Assembly: GCF_030344915.1 (NCBI RefSeq)
Contig: NZ_CP128233.1
Coordinates: 1,178,001-1,242,000 of the forward strand
From: Neopusillimonas aromaticivorans
GTDB lineage: Bacteria > Pseudomonadota > Gammaproteobacteria > Burkholderiales > Burkholderiaceae_B
Direction: 5' to 3'
DNA: 64,000 bases
Part shown: in pieces, positions 47,930 through 57,831 of the stretch
Numbering within the stretch: position 1 is the first letter of the stretch
How the letters are laid out: each line of letters begins with the position of its first letter
Program-made: the position numbers and the translations under genes
The notes under the pieces: model-generated
Seen by the model: the letters and a program-made list of their open reading frames with translations, nothing else
Database searches by the model: none
Told to the model about the DNA's origin: nothing

Positions 47930-50795
47930 ATGAAACGATCGACCGCTTCACCTGAAAGACAATCCGAAATCACCAATCTGCTGCGTCAGGATATTCGCCG
48001 CCTGGGCAAAGCGCTGGGTGAAGTGATCCGTGACTCGGAAGGCGTCGCGACCTACAACATCGTTGAAAAACTTCGGCGCTCGGCGGTGGCCTTCCGGCGC
48101 GAAGGCAACCCTGCCGACAGCAAGGCGCTGACGCAGGCGATTGGCCGCCTGGGCCCAAAAGAAGCCTCGTCGGTGGGTCGCGCCTTCAGTTATTTCCTGC
48201 AACTCTCGAATATTGCCGAAGACCGTGACCAGAACCGGCGCCATCGCAACGCCGTGCTGGCCAATGACACCCTTATCAAGGGCAGCCTGCAACAGGCCCT
48301 GACGGCCCTGCACGCGCGTGGCGTCAGCCGTCAGCGAATCCAGAACTACTTGAGCGAAGCCTGCATCGTACCGGTACTGACCGCACACCCGACCGAAGTG
48401 CAGCGCAAAAGTACGCTGGACCTGCACCGCGAGATCGCCCGCCTGCTGGCGACCGACCGCTCAGCGCTGTCGACCATGGAACAACAGGTGCTTGAACAGC
48501 AATTGCTGGGCCTGGTGGCCACCCTGTGGCAAACCCGCATGCTGCGCTGGCAAAAACTGACGGTTATCGATGAAATCGACAACTCGCTCAGCTACTACAA
48601 CAGTACATTCCTAACGGCCATCCCCGAGCTTTATCACGAGCTGAACCTGCGCCTGAACCCGTCGGGCAAATCGGTGTTCAACAACCGCCTGCCCATCTTG
48701 CCCCCTTCTTGCAAATGGGCAGCTGGATTGGCGGTGATCGCGATGGCAACCCCAATGTCAATGCCGACACCCTGGAACAAGCCCTGCTGCGGCAATCGGC
48801 CGTAGCCCTGCGCCATTATCTGAACGAGGTCCATATCCTGGGCAAAGAGTTGTCCATTTCGACATCGCTGGGCTCTGCCAGCCCCGCCTTGATGGCGTTG
48901 GCGCAAACCAGCCAGGACACTTCCGAACACCGTCAGGACGAGCCCTACCGGCGTGCACTGATTCACATTTACGCCCGGCTCGCCGCAACCGCGATCACAC
49001 TGACCGGGCGTGCGCAGGCCCAGCGGCCAACTTACGACGCCGTGCCATACGACACGCCCGCCGCTGTGCAGGCTGATCTGCAAACCTTGGCCGACTCGCT
49101 GGACAAACACCACGGACATGTCATTGCAACGTTACGCTTGTCAGGCCTCATCCAGGCCATCGGTATTTTCGGTTTTCACCTGGCATCCGTCGATCTGCGC
49201 CAGAATTCGGACGTGCATGAACGCGTACTGACCGAACTGTTCGAAATAGCCGGGGTAACCTGGCAGGGCAAACCCGTCAATTACAGCCAGCTTGACGAGG
49301 ACAGCAAACAGGCCGTACTGAGGGCCGAACTGCAACAGACCCGGCCCCTGGTCTCCCCTGGGTGACCTATTCCGCCGAGACCGAAAAAGAACTGGCCATT
49401 TTCCGTATGGCCGCACACGGCCGACGCAAATATGGCGAAGGCGCCGTTCGTCAGGCCATCATTTCACACACCGAGACGCTCAGCGACCTGCTGGAAGTGC
49501 TGGTCTTGCAACAGGAAACCGGGCTGATCACGCCGTCAGCGCAGCGCCATAACACGCCGGTGCAAACCGGGTTGATGGTAACCCCGCTGTTTGAAACCAT
49601 TCCCGACCTGCAAATGGCACCGGAAATCATGGCCGCGTGGCTCGACCTGCCCGAGGTCACCGAGCGCGTGCACACCATCCACCACGGAATCCAGGAAGTC
49701 ATGCTGGGCTACTCTGACAGCAACAAGGACGGTGGTTACCTGACATCGAACTGGGCACTGTATTGTGCCGAACGGCAACTGGTCCACGTATTCAAGAAGC
49801 GTAAAGTGCGGCTGCGGTTATTCCATGGTCGTGGCGGCTCGGTCGGACGCGGCGGCGGCCCAAGCTACGAAGCGATCCTGGCGCAGCCCCCGGCACGGTC
49901 AACGGCCAGATTCGCCTGACAGAACAAGGCGAGGTGATCCAGGTCAAGTACAAAGACGCCAACGTGGGGCGCTGGCACTGGAAAACTTCGTGGCGGCAAC
50001 CCTCGAAAGCAGCCTGACACCCAAATCGTCGGCCACCCAGGTTGAAGACCAGAACATGGCCCGCTATGGCCATGTGGCGCAATTCATGTCTGAAGTCGCC
50101 GAGCAGACCTACCGCGACCTGGTGTACCAGACACCCGGCTTCAATGACTATTTTTTCGCATCCACTCCGGTTCTGGAAATTGCCGGCCTGAATATCGGCT
50201 CGCGTCCTGCATCACGCAAAACCTCGCAAACCATCCACGACTTGCGCGCCATTCCATGGGGGTTCTCGTGGGCCCAATGCCGCCTGATGATTACGGGATG
50301 GTACGGCGTCGGTTCAGCCATTGACCGTTACATTGCCGACGGCTGCGACGGCAGCCCCACCACCCCAAGGCACGACTGGCCACCTTGCAGGAAATGGCAC
50401 ATGACTGGCCTTTCTTCAAAACCCTGTTGTCGAACATGGAACAGGTACTGGCAAAAACTGACCTGGGCATCGGACGCCATTACGCCAGCCTGGTCGCCGA
50501 CACCCGGCTGCGGGACACGGTTTTCGGGCGCATCGCTGCCGAATACCAGCTGACGTGCACGCGCTTCTCTGACATTACGGGCCATGCCTTGCTCGAACAC
50601 GATGAGGTCTTGCGCGATGCCCTGAGCGAGCGCTTCGCCTACATTGACCCCCTCAACCACCTGCAGGTCGAGCTGCTGCGCCGCGATCGTAAAACACGGC
50701 GCCGACCGGCCAAAGACGGCACGGAAGACCGCAACCAGCGTGCCATTCACATGACCATCAATGGCATCGCGGCGGGGCTTCGCAATTCAGGCTAA
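47930..50795 (+). CDS. ppc: Phosphoenolpyruvate carboxylase (five frameshifts)
   Basis: Anaplerotic enzyme that makes oxaloacetate from PEP and bicarbonate. Catalytic motifs are all present: LTAHPTEVQRKS (catalytic His), GGDRDGNPNV, GYSDSNKDGGY, FHGRGGSVGRGGGP, and the C-terminus ending NSG (usually NTG). Missing single bases occur near 48705, 49360, 49887, 49967 and 50360, four of them in runs of C or G. Corrected length is about 956 residues, normal for bacterial Ppc. It follows the chemoreceptor gene after 68 bases. The density of shifts is the highest in the window, yet motif order is perfect, so a real pseudogene is unlikely. Confidence 0.9.
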
Positions 50796-50959
50796 GCACG
50801 CAATACGGCACCATCGCGTTGCATCCCCATGTGCAAACGCAACTGGTCGTGACATAATCAGACAACACGGGATGCGGCAGGGCCCCAGGCCTGCAGCATG
50901 TCGTGCAAGCCCGCGAAAATCCTTGATGCGGGTAGTATTCATCAGCCACAGAGACAATC

Positions 50960-51204
50960 ATGCGCAAAATCACTTTAATTGTCGCCCTGGCCAGCCTTGG
51001 CGCGTTAACGGCCTGCCAAAGCCCTCAGGCGCCCGCAGCAGCGGTAACAACTCAGAATTCAACTGCATTGCCGGTACCGTGGGCGGTGCTGTCATCGGCG
51101 GCCTGCTGGGCAGCACCATTGGCGGTGGTCGTGGCCGTACGGCAATGACCGCCGTCGGCGCAGGTGCCGGCGGCTACCTTGGCAACCAGATGGGGTGCAA
51201 GTAA
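50960..51204 (+). CDS. Glycine-zipper lipoprotein (one frameshift)
   Basis: About 81 residues. A lipoprotein signal ends in LGALTAC, so Cys19 is the lipidated residue. After a short linker comes a glycine-zipper segment, CIAGTVGGAVIGGLLGSTIGGGRG, then AVGAGAGGYLGNQMGCK, like the 17-kDa surface-antigen/YmgG group. One base is missing between about 51010 and 51050. The last codon overlaps the EF-hand gene start (TAATG), so the two are coupled. Such proteins stabilise the outer membrane; the exact role is unknown. Confidence 0.78.
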
Positions 51205-51581
51205 TGAAAACATTCCGCTTTAAACCCGCCGCCTGCCTGCTGGCCGGCCTGCTGGCCACGGCCTTCATGGCCCAGGCTCAACAAGCAGCATCCCAGCCTG
51301 CCCTGACGCCAGAGCACTTTGCCCAGCTCGATCGCAATAAAAGCGGCGGCATCAGCAAAGACGAATACGAACAGTTCATGCGCGAGTCGTTCCAGAAGCT
51401 GGACAAAGACGGCAATCAGCGTCTGTCACCCGACGAGGCCAGTGAAATCATCACTACCGAACAGTTTGGGGTTGTCGATGTCAACAAAGACGGCACCATC
51501 ACGCTGGATGAGTTCATCGAACACGTGATGCGCGACTTTGACCGCTACGACTACGACAAAGACGGCAAACTGACGCAGTAA
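51204..51581 (+). CDS. Secreted EF-hand calcium-binding protein
   Basis: A 125-residue protein with a signal peptide (about 1-25, ending MAQAQ) and four EF-hand-like loops: DRNKSGGISKDE, DKDGNQRLSPDE, DVNKDGTITLDE and the partial DYDKDGKLTQ at the C-terminus. The first three have acidic residues at coordinating positions and should bind calcium in the periplasm. It is translationally coupled to the glycine-zipper lipoprotein and followed by a strong terminator, so the two form a small envelope operon. Confidence 0.85.
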   Translation: MKTFRFKPAACLLAGLLATAFMAQAQQAASQPALTPEHFAQLDRNKSGGISKDEYEQFMRESFQKLDKDGNQRLSPDEASEIITTEQFGVVDVNKDGTITLDEFIEHVMRDFDRYDYDKDGKLTQ

Positions 51582-51608
51582 TACTCAACACGTCCGTCAC
51601 TCCCTCTC

Positions 51609-51646
51609 AAAGGGCGCTTCAACGACATATCGTTGAAGCGCCCTTT
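51609..51646. terminator. Strong intrinsic terminator after the EF-hand gene
   Basis: A perfect 17-base stem (51609-51625 with 51630-51646) with loop CATA ends in CCCTTTT on the plus strand; the minus strand has a similar T-run, so it may work both ways. Between it and the operator-like repeat at 51883 there are about 240 bases of AT-richer DNA with no gene; they must hold the ssuD promoter. Confidence 0.88.
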
Positions 51647-51882
51647 TCATGCTTCGCAGCCAACGAGAAGACACCATTTTCGTCCCGGGCGCATGCCGCA
51701 GCACTCAACCACCGCACCATATCCAATTCTGATATTTGGAAATACCGAAACATTCGTTGTTAACCCACCCCGGGTTTCATTAGGATGTCTGCATGCCCTA
51801 CCAGAGGCGCTTCAGCATTGACTCTTAACCATCAATAGTGATGGTCTTCCCGTCGCGCCCTGAGGAATCTGAACCCTTCAAA

Positions 51883-51903
51883 TTGATATTGTTTTCATAT
51901 CAA
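51883..51903. promoter_or_regulatory. Inverted repeat just before ssuD
   Basis: TTGATAT-N7-ATATCAA is a perfect 7-base inverted repeat ending 16 bases before the ssuD ATG, just ahead of the AGGAAAG ribosome site. It could be an operator or a 5' leader hairpin. CysB/Cbl binding sites have no strict consensus, so no assignment is made. Confidence 0.35.
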
Positions 51904-51919
51904 AACCCAGGAAAGAATC

Positions 51920-53056
51920 ATGAATATATTTTGGTATATCGTTCCATCAGACGGTCGTTACCCTTGGCAACCCAAGGGGAGCCGCGTTGTCGACTACGCC
52001 TACTTGCAACAATTGACGCGCGCCGTTGACACCCTGGGCTACACCGGAGCCTTGTTCGCAACGACCGGAGGCGCCCATGACGCCTGGGTGACCGCAGCAT
52101 CACTGATTCCATTCTCGGAAAAGCTCAAATTCATCATTGCCGTGCACCCGGGTCTGATGACGCCCCTGATGCTCGCGCAAAAGACCGCGACATTCGATCA
52201 GTTCTCGCGCGGCCGCCTGATCTTGAACGTTATCACCGGCGAACAGCACCAGCTTCCACCCCACGGCATCTACCTGAACCATGACGAGCGCTATGAATTG
52301 ACCGACGAATACTGGACGGTCTGGCGTCGGCTCATGCAAGGCGAAACGGTCACGTATAAAGGCAAATACGTCAGCCTTGAAAACGCAAAACTCAACCTGC
52401 CGGCCATCCAGAAGCCCTATCCGGAACTGTTCTTCGGCGGATCTTCCGAACCTGCACTCAAAGTTGCTGCCCGGCACGTTGATACGTACTTGACCTGGGG
52501 GAACCGCTTGAACAAGCCGCTCAGAAAGTGGAAAAAGTACGGACCCTTGCGCGTGAACAAGGCCGGACCATGAAATTCGGTATCCGTCTGAATGTGATCG
52601 TACGGGAAACCAGGGAAGAAGCCTGGAATGCCGCAGAGTGGCTGCTCAGCAAAATGGACCGATCGGCAATCGACATCAACCTGGCACGGCAAAAAGCATC
52701 CGACTCGGTCGGCCAGGCTCGAATGACAGCTTTGCTGCAAGACCGGCCTGTCCATTCAGCACGTGACCTGGAAATCGCGCCCGACCTCTGGGCCGGCCTG
52801 GGACTCGTGCGTGGGGGCCAGGTACGGCGTTGGTGGGCGACCCCGAAACCGTCGCAGCACGTCTGCAAGAGTATCGGGAGATCGGCTTTGACACCTTCAT
52901 CTTGTCGGGCTACCCCTGCTGGAAGAGGCGTACCGGGTCTCGGATCTGCTCTTGCCCTTGCTACCGATCGCCCGGCCGGAAAGCACCGCTGTCAGCGACA
53001 GCGACGCCTGGCTGAACGCCACCGGCGCCTGGCACCTGAAAGAAAAAGCGGCCTGA
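51920..53056 (+). CDS. ssuD: FMNH2-dependent alkanesulfonate monooxygenase (three frameshifts)
   Basis: About 379 residues, the normal SsuD length. SsuD cleaves alkanesulfonates to aldehyde and sulfite with FMNH2 and O2. The luciferase-like barrel shows MNIFWYIVPSDGRYPW, GRLILNVITGEQHQL, FGGSSEPALKVAARHVDTYLTWG and, near the end, GDPETVAARLQEYREIGFDTFILSGYP. Missing bases near 52550, 52825 and 52915 restore VGDPETVA and GYPLLEEAYRVSDLLLPLLP. No ssuE flavin reductase gene lies in the cluster, so FMNH2 must come from elsewhere. It opens the organosulfur operon. Confidence 0.9.
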
Positions 53057-53114
53057 GCGCTACCGGAACCCAACGTTGTAACAAGCAGCCCGCATTTCAT
53101 CACGAGTCAATGGC

Positions 53115-53954
53115 ATGAGTAAAAACGATACTACCCTGAGCGGCGTCTACATTACGCCGCAACCATGGCGCATCCGTACCGCACTGAAACCGGTAGTGAG
53201 CTGGCGTCACTACCGCCCATGGCTGTCTACCCTTGCGCTATTGCTGGCATGGCACTTTCTGTCGTCATTTAACGTTATCAATAGTCGCGCCTTTCCCGAC
53301 CCGACGCAAATCGCAGTCACCGCATGGAATCTGCTGCTTGATGGTTCACTGCCTGACGCTGTTTTCACCAGCCTGATGCGCGTCATTACGGGAGCAGCAC
53401 TGGGAATCGCTTTTGGGTTGAGCCTGGGTGTAGCGGCAGGGTTTTCGAAACTCGGGGAAGACCTTGTCGACAAACCCATGCAAATGCTGCGCACCATTCC
53501 GTTCACCGCTTTGGTTCCATTGTTTATTTTGTGGTTTGGCATCGACGAAACACCCAAAATATTGCTGGTTGCACTGGGTGTCGCCGTGCCCATTTACGTC
53601 AACACGTTTGGCGGCATCCGGAATGTCGACATCAAACTGATCGAAGTGGCACAAATTGCCCGCATGAGCCGCTTCGCTATTGCTACCGGCATACTGCTGC
53701 CGGCGGCATTGCCCAGCCTGCTGATTGGCTTGAGATTTGCACTGGGGTTGGCCTGGATTGCCGTCATCGTAGCTGAGACCGTTGGTGCCAACTCGGGCAT
53801 CGGGTTCCTGTTGACCTCCGCCCGACAGTTTGTACGCGCCGATGTCATGCTGGTTTGCGTATGCCTTTACGCAGTACTTGGCCTGCTGACCGATTACCTG
53901 GTTCGCGCCCTTGAGCACAAATTACTGGCCTGGCGCACGGTATATACCGGCTGA
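53115..53954 (+). CDS. ssuC: Aliphatic sulfonate ABC transporter permease
   Basis: Intact 279-residue inner-membrane permease with about six helices. The ATPase-contact EAA loop is EVAQIARMSRFAIATGILLPAALPS, as in SsuC/TauC. It works with the SsuA receptor (54997) and SsuB ATPase (55995). The order ssuD-ssuC-x-ssuA-ssuB is rearranged compared with the E. coli ssuEADCB order, with an extra binding-protein-fold gene inserted after ssuC. Confidence 0.9.
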   Translation: MSKNDTTLSGVYITPQPWRIRTALKPVVSWRHYRPWLSTLALLLAWHFLSSFNVINSRAFPDPTQIAVTAWNLLLDGSLPDAVFTSLMRVITGAALGIAFGLSLGVAAGFSKLGEDLVDKPMQMLRTIPFTALVPLFILWFGIDETPKILLVALGVAVPIYVNTFGGIRNVDIKLIEVAQIARMSRFAIATGILLPAALPSLLIGLRFALGLAWIAVIVAETVGANSGIGFLLTSARQFVRADVMLVCVCLYAVLGLLTDYLVRALEHKLLAWRTVYTG

Positions 53955-54052
53955 CCGTACAAACGCAGGCACCCTGCCTCGTCACTCATGCCGGATTGGG
54001 CCGCACCCGATCCGGTCATGACACCCCACCGCCTCATCAAGGTAAAAATTCC

Positions 54053-54938
54053 ATGTCGATCATTATTGGTGCCCACCCTCAAAACCTCTCGCTCTCCATC
54101 CTGGCAAGAAGGGCTGACTACGTTAGCGACTTGCGCAGGCACGGGCTCGAATTTTTACGTATGTCAACGGCGCCCAAAGCATTCCTCTGGTCAAACTGGG
54201 CGTACTGGATCTGGTTGGCACCGGTGCCACGCCCCCATCCTGGCTAAAGCCGACGGTCTATCGGTCGCGGTATTCGGCATGTCAGGCCCTCGCCATGAAA
54301 ACGGCGGGTTGTGCGTGCGTAGCGAATCGGGCATCCGGTCATTGCACGATCTGAAGGGACGCAACATCGCGTTAATGCCAATCTCGTGGCATACACAATT
54401 CCTGGCCGCCGAACTGCATGCTACGGGCCTGGGCTGGTCTGACGTCAATGCCGTTGATCTGCTACCGGCAACGGCCAAAGACGCCTTTGAAGCCGGACTA
54501 CTGGACGCGATCGTTGCCACTGACCCGCTGTTTGCCCAAATCCAGGCCAAAGTCAGCATTTCAGTACTGGCTAAACCGGGACATGCATTTTCCAATCGTT
54601 CCGTGTACTGGGCACGCCATGACACGCTACAAAAACATCCCGACGCCGTCGAAGCCCTGTTTGACGCCATTCGCAAGTCGGATGAAGAAACCGCCGCCGA
54701 CCCGTCAGGTGCCGCAAAGTTGCTGGACGGCCTGAATGGTGTTCCAACAAACCAATGGCTTGACGTCCTCAAGGCACGTCCTTGGGGCATTGACGCACCA
54801 ACGCAAGAATTTCTGGATGAGCAACAGGCTCACGCCGACATTTTCGCACAGTTCGGCCTGATCCCCTCGGCCCTGGATATGCGCGACACCGTTACCAACC
54901 GCTTTGGTCAGACATCAGACGCGGCACAAGCCGCCTGA
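54053..54938 (+). CDS. Substrate-binding-fold protein without signal peptide (two frameshifts)
   Basis: About 295 residues with the type II periplasmic-binding (SsuA/NMT1-like) fold: VNGAQSIPLVKLGVLDLVGTGATPPILA, then SGIRSLHDLKGRNIALMP and AFEAGLLDAIVATDPLFAQI. It begins MSIIIGAHPQNLSLSILA, with no signal sequence, and the 98 bases upstream offer none in any frame, so it should stay in the cytoplasm. Missing single bases near 54157 (a T-run) and 54235 (a C-run) restore continuity. The Cys and RxGG residues of DszB-type desulfinases are not present. Possible roles are a cytoplasmic sulfonate-binding protein or an enzyme on this fold; I cannot choose. Confidence 0.72.
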
Positions 54939-54996
54939 AACACGCCAACCCTGACACACACGCCGGAATATATCCGGCAGAATGGAGAACACTCAA

Positions 54997-55998
54997 ATGA
55001 CATTCAAAACCTTCAAGAAAATCAATACACTGCAAAGCCAATACCGCCGTCGCCTTTTCATGGCGGGCGCCGGCTTTGCCATGGCCGGCCTGCTGCCCTC
55101 TGCCAGCCTTGCCGCACCGGGCGACGTCACCGTCAAGATCGCGCCGCTCTATGCCTACAATTATCTGACCCTGGGGCACAAAAGCGGTGACCTTGAAAAA
55201 ACCGTCAATGCGGCAGGCGGAAAAGTCGAATGGAAACCCTATTTCCCGGCTTACGCACCCGTGGCAGAAGCGCTGCGCGGCGGTAGTATCGATATCGGCA
55301 GCGGCAGCGCCACCTCATTCCTTGCTTCTGTATCGGCAGACAAAGATTTGGTGGTTTTCGCTGTAGAAAAGAACGACGGAAAAGATCAAGGCATTGTGGC
55401 AACGGCCAAAAGTGGCATCCAGTCACTGGATGATCTGCGCGGCAAAAAAATTGCAGTCAACAAAGGTGGGACTGGCGAATACCTGTTGCGCCTGGCCTTG
55501 TCGAAGCAGGGCATTCCCGTCGATGCCGTTCAAGTGGTTTACCTGGGCCCCACCGATGCTGCGACTGCCTTCGCACAAGGGCACGTGGACGCCTGGGCCG
55601 TCTGGGACCAGTTCTTTGCCGCAGCCCAAACCGAACCCGGGGCCAAAGTCATTGCCCATGGGTCAGATCTGGGCTCACTCAACCGCAATGTCCATGTAAC
55701 AACCCGCACGTTTGCCCAACAGCACCCTGAACAGCTCAAAGCCGTCTACAAAGCCCTGGTCAATGAATCAGCCACATCAAAACAGAATCCCGGCCGTGTT
55801 GCTGATCTGAGCATCAAGGCCGGCGTACCCAAACCTGTTGCCGAAGTCATCCGGCAATTCGCCGTTCAGGACGTGGTTCCGGCTGACGAGCAATTTCTGA
55901 AAGAGCTGGAAACCATCGCTGATTTTTATGCCAGCCAAAAACTGACCCCCGCCAGAATTGATGTTTCTGATACCGTCATCGACGTGTCCACACCATGA
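54997..55998 (+). CDS. ssuA: Aliphatic sulfonate-binding protein, Tat-exported
   Basis: Intact 333-residue periplasmic receptor. The N-terminus has a twin-arginine signal, YRRRLFMAGAGFAMAGLLPSASLA, unlike the Sec signal of E. coli SsuA. The mature fold shows VEWKPYFPAYAPVAEALRGGSIDIGSG and GPTDAATAFAQGHVDAWAVWDQF, hallmarks of the SsuA/TauA group. The ATG at 54997 is preferred over 54982 because GGAGAA lies 9 bases before it. The stop overlaps the ssuB ATG. Confidence 0.9.
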   Translation: MTFKTFKKINTLQSQYRRRLFMAGAGFAMAGLLPSASLAAPGDVTVKIAPLYAYNYLTLGHKSGDLEKTVNAAGGKVEWKPYFPAYAPVAEALRGGSIDIGSGSATSFLASVSADKDLVVFAVEKNDGKDQGIVATAKSGIQSLDDLRGKKIAVNKGGTGEYLLRLALSKQGIPVDAVQVVYLGPTDAATAFAQGHVDAWAVWDQFFAAAQTEPGAKVIAHGSDLGSLNRNVHVTTRTFAQQHPEQLKAVYKALVNESATSKQNPGRVADLSIKAGVPKPVAEVIRQFAVQDVVPADEQFLKELETIADFYASQKLTPARIDVSDTVIDVSTP

Positions 55999-56720
55999 GC
56001 ACTCAAACTACCTCCGGCGTCAGCATACGCAACTTGTCGCGCAGCTTTGACGGTCACCCCAACGTGCTTCAGGCCCTTTCTCTGGAAATCCTTCCCGGAG
56101 AGTTTGTCGCACTCTTAGGACAAAGCGGTTCCGGCAAATCAACGCTCTTGAGGATTCTGGCCGGTCTCGACTCGGGGTTTCAGGCCAGCCACTTCGATGC
56201 ACCTGACTCGGTCAGCGTCGCGTTCCAGGAGGCCCGCCTGCTGCCATGGCGACGGGTCTGGCGCAATGTCACGCTCAATCTTCAAGGTAAAGACTTGCGT
56301 GATCAAGCCCTGCAATCACTGGAAGAGGTCGGCCTGACGAACAAGGCCGATGTATGGCCACAGACACTATCCGGCGGTCAGGCACAGCGCGTGTCCCTGG
56401 CCCGCGCCCTGGCACGCCGGCCCGAGCTTTTGCTTCTGGATGAGCCTTTCGGCGCTCTTGATGCCCTGACTCGCGGTTCCATGCAAAAGCTGGTGCTCGA
56501 CCTGTGGCAACGCCACGGGTTCAGCGTGTTACTGGTCACACACGACGTAGATGAAGCACTGCTCATGGCCGACCGCATTCTGGTTCTGGACAAAGGCATG
56601 ATTACTGCAGACGTTCGAATCGAAACGCCTCGTCCACGGCGCCTGTCACAGGTGCCGCTGGAAGATATGAAATCTGAATTGCTGGCCGCCCTCGGGGTGG
56701 ATCTGGTCGAGTATTGTTGA
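55995..56720 (+). CDS. ssuB: Aliphatic sulfonate ABC transporter ATPase
   Basis: Intact 241-residue ATPase: Walker A GQSGSGKSTLLR, the Q-loop region VAFQEARLLPWRRVWRNV typical of SsuB/TauB, signature LSGGQAQRVSLARAL, Walker B LLLLDEPFGALDALT and switch His in VTHDVDEAL. The ATG overlaps the ssuA stop by 4 bases. It is the last plus-strand gene of the ssu operon. Confidence 0.93.
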   Translation: MSTQTTSGVSIRNLSRSFDGHPNVLQALSLEILPGEFVALLGQSGSGKSTLLRILAGLDSGFQASHFDAPDSVSVAFQEARLLPWRRVWRNVTLNLQGKDLRDQALQSLEEVGLTNKADVWPQTLSGGQAQRVSLARALARRPELLLLDEPFGALDALTRGSMQKLVLDLWQRHGFSVLLVTHDVDEALLMADRILVLDKGMITADVRIETPRPRRLSQVPLEDMKSELLAALGVDLVEYC

Positions 56721-56756
56721 TATTGGCTTGACGCGAGAGTTTGTCAGCAATCTGAT

Positions 56757-56778
56757 CCCCTTCCTGAAAAGGAAGGGG
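56757..56778. terminator. Hairpin between ssuB and the class II aldolase gene
   Basis: CCCCTTCC-TGAAAA-GGAAGGGG, an 8-base perfect stem, lies between the convergent ssuB and aldolase stops. There is no clear T-run on either side, so termination efficiency is uncertain. Confidence 0.4.
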
Positions 56779-56791
56779 TTCACCACGGCAC

Positions 56792-57543
56792 TCAGGCAGG
56801 CAGTGGCGACTGTGCGGCATACTTTGCATCTTTTTCCGCTCGCAACCACAACCCGGTCATTTTCCACTGCTGCTCCAGCACGCCGGGCCCAAAGTCTTTA
56901 AGGCCCCCAGCTGCTCGGCAATCGTCTGAAAATAGGCACCCTCTTCAATCAGCAAAATCAGTTGGGCAAGATGACTGAGACCTGACCCCCAAAATGTGGC
57001 CCCGCCATTGGCCTCAAGCAGACCCGGCGTTTCCGGATTGGCCCGAATGCAATCGCTGATGAACTCTGGCTCGGGTTGGGTCCGGTCGATATAAACCGGC
57101 AGCTCGCGCGCCAGAGTCAGTCGCTGTGATGCAGCATAACGCAATGGCAACGGCCTGTGCGCACCTGCCCAGCCACCCAGATAGGCCGTGTGCACATGAA
57201 AAACCACATTCACATGGGGATGCGCCTGAAAAACGGGAGCATAACGTCTGCCCCGGTCACTGACCTGGGCATCAGACAGGGGTGAGCTTTCAAATTGCGC
57301 CTCATTCAGCAAGACCTCACCGTCGTGACTGGCAATAACCCCGCGCACCAGGCCGTCATCCCATGGCTGTGGAGCATGCAGTGCGATGATATGGCCAGTT
57401 CGTGGCTCACGCACGTAGGCCTGCAACGTATTGCTGGCCGTCAATGTCCGGGAGGCTTGTAAAAATCGCAGGCATTTTTCGAACTCGGATTTGACATGCT
57501 GGAAATAGGTAATGACAGACGGAGAAAGAGACACTTGAGACAT
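56792..57543 (-). CDS. Class II aldolase/adducin family protein (one frameshift)
   Basis: About 250 residues. The metal site of class II aldolases appears as AHPHVNVVFHVHTAYLGGW (HxH), with ASNTLQAYVREPRTGHIIAL near the N-terminus. Family members cleave or isomerise sugar phosphates, decarboxylate or dehydrate small hydroxy acids. One G is missing near 56888; restoring it replaces a short false end with GVLEQQWKMTGLWLRAEKDA and moves the stop to 56792. The start MSQVSLSPSV at 57543 has only a weak ribosome site. It is divergent to the DszB-like gene across 288 bases and may process its carbon product. Confidence 0.78.
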
Positions 57544-57745
57544 GGCTTGCTCACTGGAAAGGGGATTAACAAGACGGCTATCGCATGCTTGGGCCACTGC
57601 GACAAAGCAGGTATCAAGCGTATCGAGGGACGCTCTGAATCACAACAAAGCGTTTGAACTAAGCACATTCGTGCACGTCATGAACGCAGATTCTGCACCT
57701 TTACTCTCTGCCATAGCCCAGGTGCCAACTGCCTTATTGGGTACC

Positions 57746-57761
57746 GGCATTTCAAAATGCC
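57746..57761. promoter_or_regulatory. Palindrome in the aldolase/dszB-like divergent region
   Basis: GGCATTT-CA-AAATGCC is a perfect 7-base dyad 70 bases before the DszB-like start. The 288-base region between the divergent genes has a short open frame but no supported gene. The dyad is a candidate operator; no regulator gene lies nearby. Confidence 0.35.
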
Positions 57762-57831
57762 AAAACGGTCGTTGCCTGCTACCGGCCACTATCAGTAGGA
57801 TGGCTGCATCCATCATCAGAAGCCGCCTCTT

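Noticed and set aside
47930..50795. Programmed ribosomal frameshifting as the explanation for the many frame changes, for example in ppc.
   Set aside because: The changes are scattered over unrelated genes, go in both directions, lack slippery heptamers with stimulatory structures, and ppc would need five events.
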